Positions 1 to 8,377 of a DNA stretch of 36,415 nt are shown here, in pieces. The DNA is taken from contig DFEM01000169.1 of the NCBI GenBank assembly GCA_002369155.1, positions 1 through 36,415 on the forward strand. Reading direction: 5' to 3'. This DNA comes from Lachnospiraceae bacterium UBA3802. Lineage in GTDB: Bacteria > Bacillota > Clostridia > Lachnospirales > Lachnospiraceae. Numbering within the stretch: the first letter of the stretch is position 1; each line of letters begins with the position of its first letter. The notes under the pieces were generated by a model. The model saw nothing but the letters and a program-made list of their open reading frames with translations. It had not been told where the DNA came from and did no database searches. The translations under genes were made by a program, and so were the position numbers.

Positions 1-185
1 TGTCTATTTGTCCTAAGAACAAATCATCCAAAAGCCATAGAGATAAAAGAAGAGCAAACTGGAAGATGGGAGCAATTACATTGGTAAAATGTTCTAAGTG
101 CGGCGCACTTACTGTTCCTCACAGAGTATGTAAGGCTTGCGGATGCTACAATAAGAAAGAGATTATTAAATTAGACGAAGAATAA
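1..185 (+). CDS. rpmF: 50S ribosomal protein L32 (only the first base of the start codon is missing)
   Basis: Small basic protein of the large ribosomal subunit. The reading frame enters at base 3, and bases 1-2 (TG) fit the end of an ATG, so about 61 residues are encoded, the normal length for L32. The N-terminus (SICPKNKSSKSHRDKRRANW) is the typical L32 opening. A zinc-ribbon signature follows, with CSKCG and CKACG around residues 31-48 and PHRVC between them. This makes it a Zn-binding (C+) L32. The stop is TAA at 183-185, followed closely by an intrinsic terminator. L32 is usually the last gene of a ackA/yceD-rpmF type run; whatever lies upstream is outside the window. Confidence 0.96.
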   Translation, partial: SICPKNKSSKSHRDKRRANWKMGAITLVKCSKCGALTVPHRVCKACGCYNKKEIIKLDEE

Positions 186-208
186 TTCACTTTCGATCAT
201 TGAAATAA

Positions 209-238
209 AAACCTTCCTTTCGGAAGGTTTATTTTTTT
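209..238 (+). terminator. Intrinsic terminator after rpmF
   Basis: Nine-base-pair stem AAACCTTCC / GGAAGGTTT (209-217 with 222-230), loop TTTC, then a run of seven T at 232-238. It starts about 24 nt after the rpmF stop. Confidence 0.88.
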
Positions 239-284
239 ACAAGAAGCAATCCACTCTCTTCTGTTTTTGTCTAATATATTTTAC

Positions 285-341
285 AAATAAAAAACCGGCA
301 GCTGATTATCAAATGACAATCGGCAGCCGGTATTATTTTTT
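285..341. terminator. Bidirectional terminator between convergent rpmF and pta
   Basis: Stem CCGGC-a-GCTGATT (295-307) pairs with AATCGGC-a-GCCGG (318-330), with one A-A mismatch and one G-T pair. A-rich sequence lies on the left (286-294) and a T run on the right (331-341), so either strand gives a hairpin plus U tract. It most likely ends pta (minus) and backs up the rpmF terminator. Confidence 0.8.
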
Positions 342-353
342 TATACTTTCAAA

Positions 354-1355
354 TTATTGTGCACTTGCCTGACATACCGTGATTGCAATAACTCCGACAA
401 TATCCTGCCATGAGCAGCCTCTTGAAAGGTCGTTAACAGGCTTTGCGATACCCTGAAGAATAGGTCCGTAAGCATCAGCCTTTGCGAGTCTCTGTACAAT
501 CTTGTAAGAAATGTTACCTGCATCAAGGTTGGGGAAAATAAGTACGTTTGCTTTTCCTGCAACATCCGAATTGGGAGCTTTGGACTTTGCAACCGAAGGA
601 ACGATAGCTGCGTCAAGCTGGAATTCACCGTCAACAACGATGTTGGGATACTGTTCTTTTGCGATTCTTGTAGCTTCAACCATCTTGTCAACAAGAGGAT
701 GCTTTGCGGAACCTACTGTTGAATGTGAAAGCATTGCGCATACAGCCTTCTCTCCTACGAGGCTCTCAAAGCTTTCTGCCGAAGAAGCTGCGATCGCTGC
801 AAGTTCTTCGGGATTGGGATCCTGATTAAGACCTGAATCAGCAAAAATAAATGTTCCGTTTGCACCGTATTCGCAGTTGGGAACGTCCATAATGAAGAAT
901 GCGGAAACAAGCTTGCATCCGGCTTTTGTCTTAAGAATCTGAAGTGAGGGACGAAGTGTATCGGCTGTTGAGTGACAAGCACCGGCTACGAGTCCGTCTG
1001 CATCTCCTGCCTTTAAAGCTACAATACCGAAAGTAATTGTATCTTTAAGAAGGATTTCTCTTGCCTGCTCGGGAGTCATTCCTTTTGCTTTTCTTGTTTC
1101 ATATAAAAGATTTACGTAATCATCAAGTTTGGGGCATGTAGCAGGGTCAATAATATCTGCCTTTGAGATATCTACACCTGTGTTCTTTACATGTTCGTCA
1201 ATTTCTGCCTTCGAACCGATAAGAACGATTTTAGCAATTCCTTCTTTGATTGCGCCTTCAGCAGCATAATATGTTCTGTCATCCATTGTTTCGGGAAGAA
1301 GAATTGTTTTGCTCTGAAGCTTTGCTTTTTCTTTGATTCTGTCAACAAATGCCAT
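354..1355 (-). CDS. pta: Phosphate acetyltransferase
   Basis: Converts acetyl-CoA and phosphate to acetyl phosphate and CoA in the cytoplasm, the first step of the Pta-AckA acetate/ATP route. The 333-residue product matches the short, catalytic-domain-only form typical of Firmicutes. Family hallmarks include ILLPE near residue 18, the conserved block DADGLVAGACHSTADTLRP at about 118-136, and FPNLDAGNISYKIVQRL near the C-terminus. The start ATG has a good ribosome site (AAAGGAGA) about 7 nt upstream, and a clear sigma-A promoter lies just beyond. ackA is not adjacent on this side, and the gene points towards rpmF rather than being read with it. Confidence 0.97.
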   Translation of the reverse strand: MAFVDRIKEKAKLQSKTILLPETMDDRTYYAAEGAIKEGIAKIVLIGSKAEIDEHVKNTGVDISKADIIDPATCPKLDDYVNLLYETRKAKGMTPEQAREILLKDTITFGIVALKAGDADGLVAGACHSTADTLRPSLQILKTKAGCKLVSAFFIMDVPNCEYGANGTFIFADSGLNQDPNPEELAAIAASSAESFESLVGEKAVCAMLSHSTVGSAKHPLVDKMVEATRIAKEQYPNIVVDGEFQLDAAIVPSVAKSKAPNSDVAGKANVLIFPNLDAGNISYKIVQRLAKADAYGPILQGIAKPVNDLSRGCSWQDIVGVIAITVCQASAQ

Positions 1356-1405
1356 TTTTTTATCTCCTTTATATTTAAAATCTTAACGTTTATTTCAACT
1401 TTATT

Positions 1406-1434
1406 ATTATACATTCAATATTTTTTGTATTCAA
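1406..1434 (-). promoter_or_regulatory. Sigma-A promoter for pta
   Basis: On the minus strand: -35 TTGAAT (1429-1434), 17-nt spacer, perfect -10 TATAAT (1406-1411). It lies in the short gap after the helicase stop codon and about 50 nt before the pta start, so pta can be transcribed independently. Confidence 0.75.
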
Positions 1435-1437
1435 TAG

Positions 1438-3252
1438 TTAATGCTTTAAAGGTTTGGATTTTGTAGACAGCTCATTTGCAAATACGGAGGGTTTAACCGA
1501 TCTTTTCGGATCGTCAACGAAACCAATCCAAAGCTTATCCTTAGCCCTTGTCATGGCAACATAAAACAATCTTCTCTCTTCTTCGATCTCTTCCTTTGAA
1601 ATTGCTTTTTTATGGGGAATATTGCCTTCGTTTAAATCAGGAATATATACTTCGTCCCATTCTCTTCCCTTCGATGAATGAATTGTACATATTTCAGGCC
1701 CTTCAACATCTTTATTTTCACTTCCCTTTTTCTTATCCTCTTTAATAATTTCAAAATAATCGATAAAATCCTCCTTGTATGAGAATTCTCTCGCGATACA
1801 TTTAAGTTCCTCGAAATCACCTTTAAAGTCTGCGCCCTTTTCAAACAAATATTTATCATATCCGATTACATTCATAATATATATCAGACCTTCAAAAGAA
1901 TCGAGTTTCTTTAATTCTTTCATCTGTCGCTCGAATTTGAACAAATTAACTTTAAGATAAGTCTTATTTTCGGCGCATCTGTAAAGATTCACATAACTAT
2001 AGCGTTTTTGTTCCTTCTCATTTATTCTGCATTCGGAAATAAAACTCCTGGAGATATATCTGTTTGGCTTATTGGCAATCTTTAACAGATTTTCGTAAGT
2101 ATTCTCATTACACGCTATTTTAAAATATGTAATTATATCCTCGATAAATCCGGAATTCTTCGATCTTTCATTCTTTTTATCCCACTTTAACGGAATCTGA
2201 TTTTTTAATAAAGAATATTTTAGACTCTCCGATAAAAAATTTGTCCGAAGCAAAATAACCTGTTTCTTGTTTCTTTTCAAAGATTCTTTAATTTCCTTTG
2301 ACATATCGTCATATTCATCCAGAAACGAAGAATACTTTAAGAACTTAAAATCACCGTTACCTTCAGGGTTCTTTGAAATAATCTTTTTGTCAAATCTCAG
2401 AGTATTGAAAGAAATCAGATTCATTCCGGCTTCAACTATTTTTCTTTTGCTTCTGTAGTTATTGACAAGTTTGATAACATCCGCGTCAAAATCTTTTTTA
2501 AATTTAAGACATATATCTGAAGAAGAACCCCTGAAAGCATATATGGATTGGTCTTCGTCTCCGACGGCAAAAACGCTTTTCCCCGTAAACATCTTTTTTA
2601 TGATTTCGTATTGCCTGAAATTAATGTCCTGAAATTCATCAATCAGGCAGTAAGAATATCTGTTCCTCCATTTTCTGAAGAAATCTTCATTCTCAAAGCA
2701 CATATTTACGCACATTACAAAATCATCGTAATCCAAAAGATTACGGCTTAAAACTTCATTATTGTATTCATTGTAAATTTTCAAGAATATGTTTTTTTCG
2801 AAATTAACGGAAGTAAAATCATTAAGGGATTTATCCGTATTCTTGCAATAGGAAAATTCGTCAAGAATCAATTGAAAATCAACGCTTTGCAAATCAATGT
2901 TCTCATTTAAAAGAACGGTTTTTAAAATATTCAGTTTTTCATTAAGGGAAATAATTTGGACATTTTCTGATTTGAAGTCTTTTATTATTGAATAAAACAG
3001 AGAATGGAATGTACAGAACGTAACTTTGGAATCCGATTCTGTAAGTTTTTCGAATCTTGACTTCATTTGGACGGCTGCAGCCTTTGTAAAGGTAATAACA
3101 AGGATTCTTTCAAAGGGAATTTTTAATTTCTCGTGCAGATAAAGAATTCTGTGAGTAAGAACAGCCGTTTTGCCGGATCCCGGTCCCGCCGTAACAAGCA
3201 GGGGACCGGGATCTGCTTCAATAACGCTTATTTGATTGTCATCAAACTTCAT
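1438..3252 (-). CDS. Compact UvrD/PcrA-type superfamily 1 DNA helicase
   Basis: ATP-dependent 3'-5' DNA helicase of the UvrD/Rep family. All core motifs are visible: Walker A AGPGSGKT (residues 22-29), motif Ia [14 protein letters not shown], motif II LIDEFQD (about residue 205), motif [16 protein letters not shown], motif [15 protein letters not shown], motif [15 protein letters not shown] and motif [17 protein letters not shown]. With 604 residues it is clearly shorter than PcrA/UvrD (about 720-770). The C-terminus ends soon after motif VI and the 2B region looks reduced. I chose the ATG at 3252 because [11 protein letters not shown] aligns with the usual N-terminus. A TTG at 3279 in the same frame would add nine residues. 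The start overlaps the end of gltX by 11 nt and no convincing Shine-Dalgarno is seen, so translation is probably coupled to gltX. Confidence 0.93.
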   Translation of the reverse strand: MKFDDNQISVIEADPGPLLVTAGPGSGKTAVLTHRILYLHEKLKIPFERILVITFTKAAAVQMKSRFEKLTESDSKVTFCTFHSLFYSIIKDFKSENVQIISLNEKLNILKTVLLNENIDLQSVDFQLILDEFSYCKNTDKSLNDFTSVNFEKNIFLKIYNEYNNEVLSRNLLDYDDFVMCVNMCFENEDFFRKWRNRYSYCLIDEFQDINFRQYEIIKKMFTGKSVFAVGDEDQSIYAFRGSSSDICLKFKKDFDADVIKLVNNYRSKRKIVEAGMNLISFNTLRFDKKIISKNPEGNGDFKFLKYSSFLDEYDDMSKEIKESLKRNKKQVILLRTNFLSESLKYSLLKNQIPLKWDKKNERSKNSGFIEDIITYFKIACNENTYENLLKIANKPNRYISRSFISECRINEKEQKRYSYVNLYRCAENKTYLKVNLFKFERQMKELKKLDSFEGLIYIMNVIGYDKYLFEKGADFKGDFEELKCIAREFSYKEDFIDYFEIIKEDKKKGSENKDVEGPEICTIHSSKGREWDEVYIPDLNEGNIPHKKAISKEEIEEERRLFYVAMTRAKDKLWIGFVDDPKRSVKPSVFANELSTKSKPLKH

Positions 3253-4723
3253 TCGATAATTTTTCGATGGCCGCTTCAATTCTTTTAAGCGACTCTTCCT
3301 TTCCTAATAATTCCAGTATCTCGGTCGCACCGCAGGGGGTCATCTGCTTTCCGGACAAAGCGGTTCTGACCGGCCAGAGAATCGTACCGTTCTTTAATTC
3401 TTTCTTTGCGGCAAAATCAACAAGAAGAGCATACAAGTCATCATTATTGTATTTGCTCTCGTCGAGTTCGGAAAGAACGGGTAAAATATCTTTTAATACC
3501 TCAAGGGATATTGCCTTGTCGGTTTTCATTTTCTTATGAACATACATTTCGGAATCATATTCAGGCACTGCCTCAAAGAAATCAATATGATCGGGAATGT
3601 CCGGGAATACCTCAATTCTTGTTTTTACCATCTCGGCGATTTTCTTGTAATCGAGATCCTTTTTGATTGTTTCCTTTATAAAAGGAAGTGCTTTCTCATA
3701 AAAAGCATCAAAATCCATGGCTTTTATATATTCGCCGTTCATCCATTTCAATTTGGTATAATCAAAAACTGCAGGCGATTTATTGATATGATGATAATCA
3801 AAAGCCTTGATTAGCTCATCCAAAGACATTATCTCCTGGTTGTTTTCGGGACTCCAGCCCAAAAGAGCAACAAAATTAACGATGGCTTCGGACAAGAATC
3901 CCTGTTCAATTAAATCTTCGTAGGAAGAATGACCGCATCGCTTGGATAATTTCTGATGATTTTCGTCCGTAATAAGAGGACAATGAACATAAACGGGCAC
4001 TTCCCAGCCGAAAGCATCATAAAGTCTGTTATATTTTGGAGATGAAGAAAGATACTCATTTCCTCTTACGACATGGGTAATTCCCATTAAGTGATCGTCA
4101 ACTACATTAGCGAAATTATATGTAGGAAATCCGTCGGACTTGATAAGAATCATATCGTCAAGTTCCGAGTTGTCTACTGTAATATCGCCGTATATTTCAT
4201 CATGGAATGTGGTCGTTCCGGTATTTGGGTTGTTTTGTCTTATAACATAAGGCTTGCCTGCTTTAAGATTCTCTTCTATTTCTTCCTTGGAAAGAGAAAG
4301 GCAATGCTTGTCGTAAACATTTATTTCCTTATCTCCCTCTGTTCTGGTCAAAGTAGCAAGTCTTTCTTTGTCACAAAAGCAGTAATAAGCCTCGCCTTTT
4401 TCAATAAGTTTCTTGGCATATTCAAGATAAATACCGCTTTTTTGTCTGTCTGACTGAACATATGGACCAAAGCCTTTATCTTTATCGGGACCTTCATCAT
4501 GAATAAGGCCGGTTTTTTGCAAAGTTCTGTAAATAATATCTACAGCCCCTTCCACATATCTTTCCTGATCGGTGTCTTCAATACGAAGAATATAATCACC
4601 GCCTTCGTGCTTGGCAATCAAATAAGCATATAAAGCAGTTCTTAAATTTCCGACATGCATTCTGCCTGTAGGCGAAGGAGCAAATCTTGTTCTGATTTTC
4701 GTCATTTTCTCAAACAAAGCCAA
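3242..4723 (-). CDS. gltX: Glutamyl-tRNA synthetase
   Basis: Class I aminoacyl-tRNA synthetase that charges tRNA(Glu). The HIGH-type motif is [12 protein letters not shown] near residues 15-26 and the KMSKS-type motif is KLSKR. A CFC...HC arrangement after YY resembles the zinc site of many GluRS enzymes. The length of 493 residues is normal. The chosen start is TTG at 4723: it has GAAAGGAAG about 8 nt upstream, whereas the internal ATG at 4705 has no ribosome site. If the genome lacks GlnRS, as is usual in Clostridia, this enzyme may also mischarge tRNA(Gln) for GatCAB; that is inference. It is the first gene of a two-gene unit with the helicase. Confidence 0.96.
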   Translation of the reverse strand: MALFEKMTKIRTRFAPSPTGRMHVGNLRTALYAYLIAKHEGGDYILRIEDTDQERYVEGAVDIIYRTLQKTGLIHDEGPDKDKGFGPYVQSDRQKSGIYLEYAKKLIEKGEAYYCFCDKERLATLTRTEGDKEINVYDKHCLSLSKEEIEENLKAGKPYVIRQNNPNTGTTTFHDEIYGDITVDNSELDDMILIKSDGFPTYNFANVVDDHLMGITHVVRGNEYLSSSPKYNRLYDAFGWEVPVYVHCPLITDENHQKLSKRCGHSSYEDLIEQGFLSEAIVNFVALLGWSPENNQEIMSLDELIKAFDYHHINKSPAVFDYTKLKWMNGEYIKAMDFDAFYEKALPFIKETIKKDLDYKKIAEMVKTRIEVFPDIPDHIDFFEAVPEYDSEMYVHKKMKTDKAISLEVLKDILPVLSELDESKYNNDDLYALLVDFAAKKELKNGTILWPVRTALSGKQMTPCGATEILELLGKEESLKRIEAAIEKLSNEV

Positions 4724-4775
4724 AAGGCTCTTCCTTTCATTAATAATATAAAATAATCATTCTTAACAGTTACTT

Positions 4776-4781
4776 ATTATA
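4776..4781 (-). promoter_or_regulatory. Candidate -10 element for gltX
   Basis: A perfect minus-strand TATAAT lies 53 nt before the gltX start, in the AT-rich divergent gap 4724-4897. No good -35 is seen at 16-18 nt, and the same region also reads TATAAT on the plus strand (4778-4783), so assignment is tentative. Confidence 0.4.
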
Positions 4782-4897
4782 ATATCTTTTTAAAAATAAA
4801 GAAACTGTTTTGTAATTATAAATATTTTCAAGTTAGTATGGCTTAACTATTAAAGAAATGATAAAATATGTATCAGTTACGAAAGGCGGTATTAAAT

Positions 4898-5722
4898 ATG
4901 ATATTTTCCGATCAGCACATGCATTCAGATTTTTCGGGCGACAGCGATGCCAAAATGTCGGATATGATCAACTCGGCAATTAACAAAGGGCTTAAAACAA
5001 TATGTTTCACAGATCATTATGACCCTCTTTTCCCCTGCTATACACCCGAAGAAGACAACATATTCGATCTGGATACCAAAAAATACCACGAAAATGCCGT
5101 AATTATAAGAAATGACGAGAGTATTCAAAGCAAAATCAACGTAAGAATCGGTATGGAACTCGGTATATATCCGAAAGTTTACGAAATGTGCAAAGGAATC
5201 GTAAAAGAATATCCTTACGATTTTATAATACTCTCATCTCACACCGCAGGAGAAACAGACCCTTATCTTCCTTCTTACTGGGAAGGAATAAATCCCATAG
5301 ACGGCATAAAAAAATATTACGAAGAAATTCTTTTGAATTTACAAAATTTCGATGATTTTGATATATACGGACATCTGGATTATTGCGTAAGATATACCAA
5401 AACTACCAAGGAACAAAGAAGTATTGACACTTACAAAGAGATTTTTCGCGAAATATTCAGAATAATAGTCGATAAAAACAAAGGAATTGAAATAAATTCA
5501 GGCGGTTTGAGAAAAGGAAATCTCAACGAATTTAATCCATCTCCCGAAATATTGTCATTTTATAAAGAATGCGGCGGAGAAATAATTACATTCGGAAGCG
5601 ACGCTCACAACCCCGACGATATCGCGTACGGTATAAACGAAGCATGCGAAGTATTAAAGAATATCGGCTTTAAATATATAGCCGAATTTAAAGAAAGAAA
5701 AGCTTCTTATATAAAAATATGA
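4898..5722 (+). CDS. PHP-family phosphatase, histidinol-phosphatase (HisJ/HisK) type
   Basis: Polymerase-and-histidinol-phosphatase fold metalloenzyme, most likely dephosphorylating histidinol phosphate in histidine biosynthesis. Metal ligands are visible in order: DQHMHSD (H7 and H9), TDH (H40), the Glu of GMELG, SSHTA, YGHLDY and the terminal GSDAHNPDD. The length of 274 residues fits the HisK class. The ATG at 4898 is preferred because AAAGGCGG lies 8 nt upstream; the in-frame ATG at 4868 has no ribosome site. It is the only complete plus-strand gene in the window, and no other his gene is adjacent, so the substrate assignment rests on family resemblance only. Confidence 0.88.
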   Translation: MIFSDQHMHSDFSGDSDAKMSDMINSAINKGLKTICFTDHYDPLFPCYTPEEDNIFDLDTKKYHENAVIIRNDESIQSKINVRIGMELGIYPKVYEMCKGIVKEYPYDFIILSSHTAGETDPYLPSYWEGINPIDGIKKYYEEILLNLQNFDDFDIYGHLDYCVRYTKTTKEQRSIDTYKEIFREIFRIIVDKNKGIEINSGGLRKGNLNEFNPSPEILSFYKECGGEIITFGSDAHNPDDIAYGINEACEVLKNIGFKYIAEFKERKASYIKI

Positions 5723-6607
5723 TTAACTTCTCGGATGAGTCTTATCATATACGTCACGAAGATGATTCTGCGTATTGTTAAGATATATCTGAGTTGTTGA
5801 AATATCGGAATGTCCGAGCATCTCCTGCACTGCTTTAAGTTCTGCACCGTTCTCTACGAGATGCGCAGCAAAAGAATGCCTCAAAGTATGAGGAGTAATA
5901 TCTGCATCTATTCCGGCCATCTTTGTATAACTCTTTATCAATTTCCAAAAGCCCTGTCTGGACATCTGAGATCCCGAGCAGTTAACAAAGAAATATTTGG
6001 ATTCATTATTTTCAAGTAAAATATCCCTTGAATTAAGAATATATTCTGTCATGGCATTATGAGCCTTTGTTCCGAAAGGAATAAGTCTCTCTTTTTTCAG
6101 ATCTCGTATTTTAATAAAATCCATATTAAGATTAATATCTGAATTTTCAAGAGAAATAAGCTCGCTTACCCTGATGCCGGTAGCATATAAAAGTTCAAGC
6201 ATGGCTTTATCTCTTATCTGCTTGGGCGTCTTTCCCGAAGGCTGTTCAAGAAGCAAAGTAACCTCATTCTTGGAAAGAATGTTGGGCATTTTCTTTTCAA
6301 TCTTGGGAGCTTTTAAATCTTTAGCGACATCTTCGTTTACTACCGAAGAAAACTGAAGAAAAGCAAAGAATGCTTTTACCGAAGCTACACTTCTGGAAAT
6401 GGAAGCATTGGCAAAATTGCCTTCAAACATCGAATCTATATAAGCTTTTAAATCCGAATATTTAACATCTTCCCAGGTTTTGATACCACGATCGTTAAGA
6501 TAAGCAACTACTTTAAGCAAATCCCTTTTATACGACATCTCGGTGTTTAAAGATGTTTTTTTCTTATTATGAATGTAATCTATAAACAGCTGAATTTGCT
6601 TTTCCAT
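5723..6607 (-). CDS. xerD: Tyrosine recombinase XerD
   Basis: Site-specific tyrosine recombinase that resolves chromosome dimers at dif with XerC or as a single Xer. It has an N-terminal SAM-like core-binding domain (about residues 1-100) and a catalytic domain with R146 (ATGIRVSEL), K171/172 (KKERLIPFG), H240 and R243 (HTLRHSFAAHL), H266 (LGHSDISTTQIY) and nucleophile Y275. The length of 294 residues is standard. I start at the ATG at 6607, which has GGAAGG 5 nt upstream; a TTG 18 nt earlier is possible but lacks a ribosome site. The gene converges on the PHP gene with stop codons directly abutting. It has its own promoter upstream. Confidence 0.95.
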   Translation of the reverse strand: MEKQIQLFIDYIHNKKKTSLNTEMSYKRDLLKVVAYLNDRGIKTWEDVKYSDLKAYIDSMFEGNFANASISRSVASVKAFFAFLQFSSVVNEDVAKDLKAPKIEKKMPNILSKNEVTLLLEQPSGKTPKQIRDKAMLELLYATGIRVSELISLENSDINLNMDFIKIRDLKKERLIPFGTKAHNAMTEYILNSRDILLENNESKYFFVNCSGSQMSRQGFWKLIKSYTKMAGIDADITPHTLRHSFAAHLVENGAELKAVQEMLGHSDISTTQIYLNNTQNHLRDVYDKTHPRS

Positions 6608-6661
6608 AAGAGCCTTCCGAACCAATGTTAGTAAAAGAAAGTCAACAAATTATGTCAATCG

Positions 6662-6689
6662 TTGACTGCATAAGTTATTATATTAAAAT
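6662..6689 (+). promoter_or_regulatory. Candidate plus-strand promoter in the xerD upstream gap
   Basis: TTGACT (6662-6667), 16-nt spacer, TAAAAT (6684-6689). No gene follows on the plus strand for 270 nt; the next structure is the hairpin at 6910-6948. It may be chance in AT-rich DNA or drive a small RNA. Confidence 0.3.
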
Positions 6690-6705
6690 TACGTCGAAAA
6701 AGCAA
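6677..6705 (-). promoter_or_regulatory. Promoter for xerD
   Basis: Minus strand -35 TTGCTT (6700-6705), 17-nt spacer, perfect -10 TATAAT (6677-6682). The leader to the xerD start is about 60 nt and contains the inverted pair GTCAAC (6641-6646) and GTTGAC (6661-6666). Confidence 0.6.
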
Positions 6706-6890
6706 TTGAAAAATCGAATTTATTTAGAAAAATTCCCTATTTTTAGGCATCTTGAAGAAGGCTTTCTATATCTTGAATGAGTATAAAATAAATTTACTAA
6801 ATATAGAGAGGGACAAATTTAATTAAATTTATGTCAATTATTTGATATATTGAAAGTTGTTATAGAAACACATTATGTTAATCAAAATTA

Positions 6891-6907
6891 TTGACTTTTC
6901 AAGTCAA
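6891..6907. repeat. Short palindrome TTGACTT-ttc-AAGTCAA
   Basis: Perfect 7-bp inverted repeat with a 3-nt centre, directly after the aminotransferase terminator. It shares the TTGAC core with motifs near the xerD promoter. It could be a protein site or a second weak hairpin. Confidence 0.5.
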
Positions 6908-6948
6908 GAAAACACCCTTTAAAAGCAGTTTCTTTTAAAAGGGTGTTT
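6908..6948 (-). terminator. Terminator after the aminotransferase gene
   Basis: Long stem AAACACCCTTT-AAAAG (6910-6925) with CTTTT-A-AAAGGGTGTTT (6932-6948), one bulged A and a 6-nt loop. It begins 12 nt after the stop codon on the minus strand, followed by TTCTTGACTT. The plus-strand side is also T-rich (TCTTCTTTTC), so it may work both ways. Confidence 0.75.
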
Positions 6949-6959
6949 CGTCTTCTTTT

Positions 6960-8243
6960 CTACTCGGATAATAATTTTCTGACACTTGCAAGCTTAACGG
7001 CAATAACAAATATATCAATTGCCTGAGAAAGCTCATCAATCGGAGGGAATGTAGGAGCAATTCTTATATTGGAATCAAAAGGATCCTTTTTGTAAGGATA
7101 TGTAGCTCCGGCACCGGTCATTGTAACACCTGCTTCCTTGCACATTGTAACAATCTCTTTTGCACATCCGTCCATTGAATTAAATGATACAAAATATCCT
7201 CCGTGAGGATTGGTCCACGAACCGATTCCGAGTCCTCCAAGTTCATCTTCGAGTTTTTTATGTACAAGTTCAAACTTTGGTCGTAAAATCTCAGCATGTT
7301 TCTTCATATGCTTTTTGATGCCGTCAAAATTCTTAAAGTATCTTACATGTCTCAACTGATTGAGTTTATCATGACCGATAGTCTGAATCGTAATAACACT
7401 CTTGATGAAATCAAGATTCTTTTTGGAAGTACCGAGTGCTGCTATTCCGCTTCCCGGGAATGTAATCTTGGAAGTCGAGCAGAATTTGTAAACCATGTCA
7501 TCATTGCCAGCTTTACAGCATTCTGAATAGATTTCCAAAATATTATCCTGATTGTCATCATATAAATGATGAACATTGTATGCATTATCCCAAAAGATTC
7601 TGAAATCTTCTGCCGCAGGTTTAAGAGATGCAAATCTTTTAACCACTTCATCCGAATATGTAATGCCTGTCGGGTTGGCGTATTTGGGAACGCACCAGAT
7701 ACCTTTTACGGAAGGATCATTGTTAACATATTCTTCAACCATATCCATATCAGGGCCGTCGCTCTTCATCGGAATATTGATCATTTCAATACCAAACTGC
7801 TCGGTAATGGCAAAATGTCTGTCGTATCCGGGTACAGGGCATAAGAATTTAACTTTGTCAAGTTTACACCAGGGAGTAGATCCGCATACACCGAGAATCA
7901 TCGAACGACAAACAGTATCATACATTATATTAAGACTGGAATTGCCGAAAACAATTACGTTATCATAAGGAATACTCATCATATCGCCCATAAGTTTTCT
8001 GGCTTCCGTAATTCCCAATAGTTCTCCGTAATTTCTGCAGTCTATGCCTGCTTCGGATTTGAACTCACTGGAAGGATTAAGAGTATTGAAGAAATCAGCT
8101 TCCATATCGAGCTGCTCTGCTCCGGGAAGTCCTCTGGCCATATTGAGTTTAAGCCCTTTGGCTTTAACTTCATCGTATTTTTGGGATAATTCTTTTTCCA
8201 AAGACATAAGTTCTTCTTTGGATAATGAAGAGTATTCTTTCAT
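6960..8243 (-). CDS. Aspartate aminotransferase-like PLP enzyme (class I, subgroup Ic type)
   Basis: Fold-type I PLP aminotransferase resembling the 420-430 residue aspartate aminotransferase group, distinct from classical AspC. The N-terminus (SLSKEELMSLEKEL, KAKGLKLNMARGLPG) is characteristic. Other landmarks are NPTG within CVPKYANPTGITY, the Asp of FRIFWDNAYNVHH, and the PLP lysine region STSKITFPGSGIAA. The predicted reaction is aspartate plus 2-oxoglutarate to oxaloacetate plus glutamate; substrate range is not readable from sequence. The gene is monocistronic, with its own promoter and terminator. Its ribosome site is unusual: AAAAGGAG lies 26 nt from the ATG, with a small hairpin between. 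Confidence 0.92.
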   Translation of the reverse strand: MKEYSSLSKEELMSLEKELSQKYDEVKAKGLKLNMARGLPGAEQLDMEADFFNTLNPSSEFKSEAGIDCRNYGELLGITEARKLMGDMMSIPYDNVIVFGNSSLNIMYDTVCRSMILGVCGSTPWCKLDKVKFLCPVPGYDRHFAITEQFGIEMINIPMKSDGPDMDMVEEYVNNDPSVKGIWCVPKYANPTGITYSDEVVKRFASLKPAAEDFRIFWDNAYNVHHLYDDNQDNILEIYSECCKAGNDDMVYKFCSTSKITFPGSGIAALGTSKKNLDFIKSVITIQTIGHDKLNQLRHVRYFKNFDGIKKHMKKHAEILRPKFELVHKKLEDELGGLGIGSWTNPHGGYFVSFNSMDGCAKEIVTMCKEAGVTMTGAGATYPYKKDPFDSNIRIAPTFPPIDELSQAIDIFVIAVKLASVRKLLSE

Positions 8244-8254
8244 AACTTAAATAA

Positions 8255-8277
8255 GGATTATTTAATCCGCTCCTTTT
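8255..8277 (-). promoter_or_regulatory. Distant Shine-Dalgarno with hairpin spacer before the aminotransferase
   Basis: AAAAGGAG (minus strand, 8270-8277) is separated from the ATG at 8243 by 26 nt. The inverted repeat GGATTA/TAATCC (8255-8260, 8263-8268) sits between them; folding it would bring the two closer. Confidence 0.5.
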
Positions 8278-8293
8278 TAGTTTAACGTTTATT

Positions 8294-8322
8294 ATTTTAA
8301 TACCTTTATGGTAATTCTTCAA
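8294..8322 (-). promoter_or_regulatory. Promoter for the aminotransferase gene
   Basis: Minus strand -35 TTGAAG (8317-8322), 17-nt spacer, -10 TAAAAT (8294-8299). The spacer holds a small TACC/GGTA inverted repeat. The expected transcript start is near 8287, giving a leader of about 45 nt. Confidence 0.6.
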
Positions 8323-8339
8323 GAAAAATAAGGAAAAAT

Positions 8340-8373
8340 AACTAAATAAACCCCTTGCAAAAGCAAGGGGTTT
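8340..8373 (-). terminator. Terminator after rny
   Basis: Eleven-base-pair stem AAACCCCTTGC (8348-8358) with GCAAGGGGTTT (8363-8373) and loop AAAA, 4 nt after the rny stop. The minus-strand tail is T-rich but interrupted (TTTAGTTATTTTT). Confidence 0.8.
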
Positions 8374-8377
8374 AATT

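Larger units (their letters stand above)
6608..6959. other. 352-nt AT-rich gap between xerD and the aminotransferase
   Basis: No credible coding frame is seen on either strand. The gap holds the xerD promoter, the aminotransferase terminator at its right end, and six GTCAA/TTGAC motifs, including inverted pairs at 6641/6661 and 6891/6901. A plus-strand promoter-like pair near 6662 could make a short RNA ending at the hairpin near 6910-6950, but this is speculative. Confidence 0.6.

Noticed and set aside
4868..4897. Upstream ATG for the PHP phosphatase
   Set aside because: Ten extra residues unlike the family and no ribosome site; AAAGGCGG fits the ATG at 4898.
6608..6625. TTG start that would lengthen XerD by six residues
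   Set aside because: No ribosome site before it; the ATG at 6607 has GGAAGG at 5 nt and gives the usual XerD length.
7566..7968. Plus-strand frames of 92 and 130 residues inside the aminotransferase gene
   Set aside because: Shadows of a well-conserved PLP enzyme; no ribosome sites and no recognisable domain.
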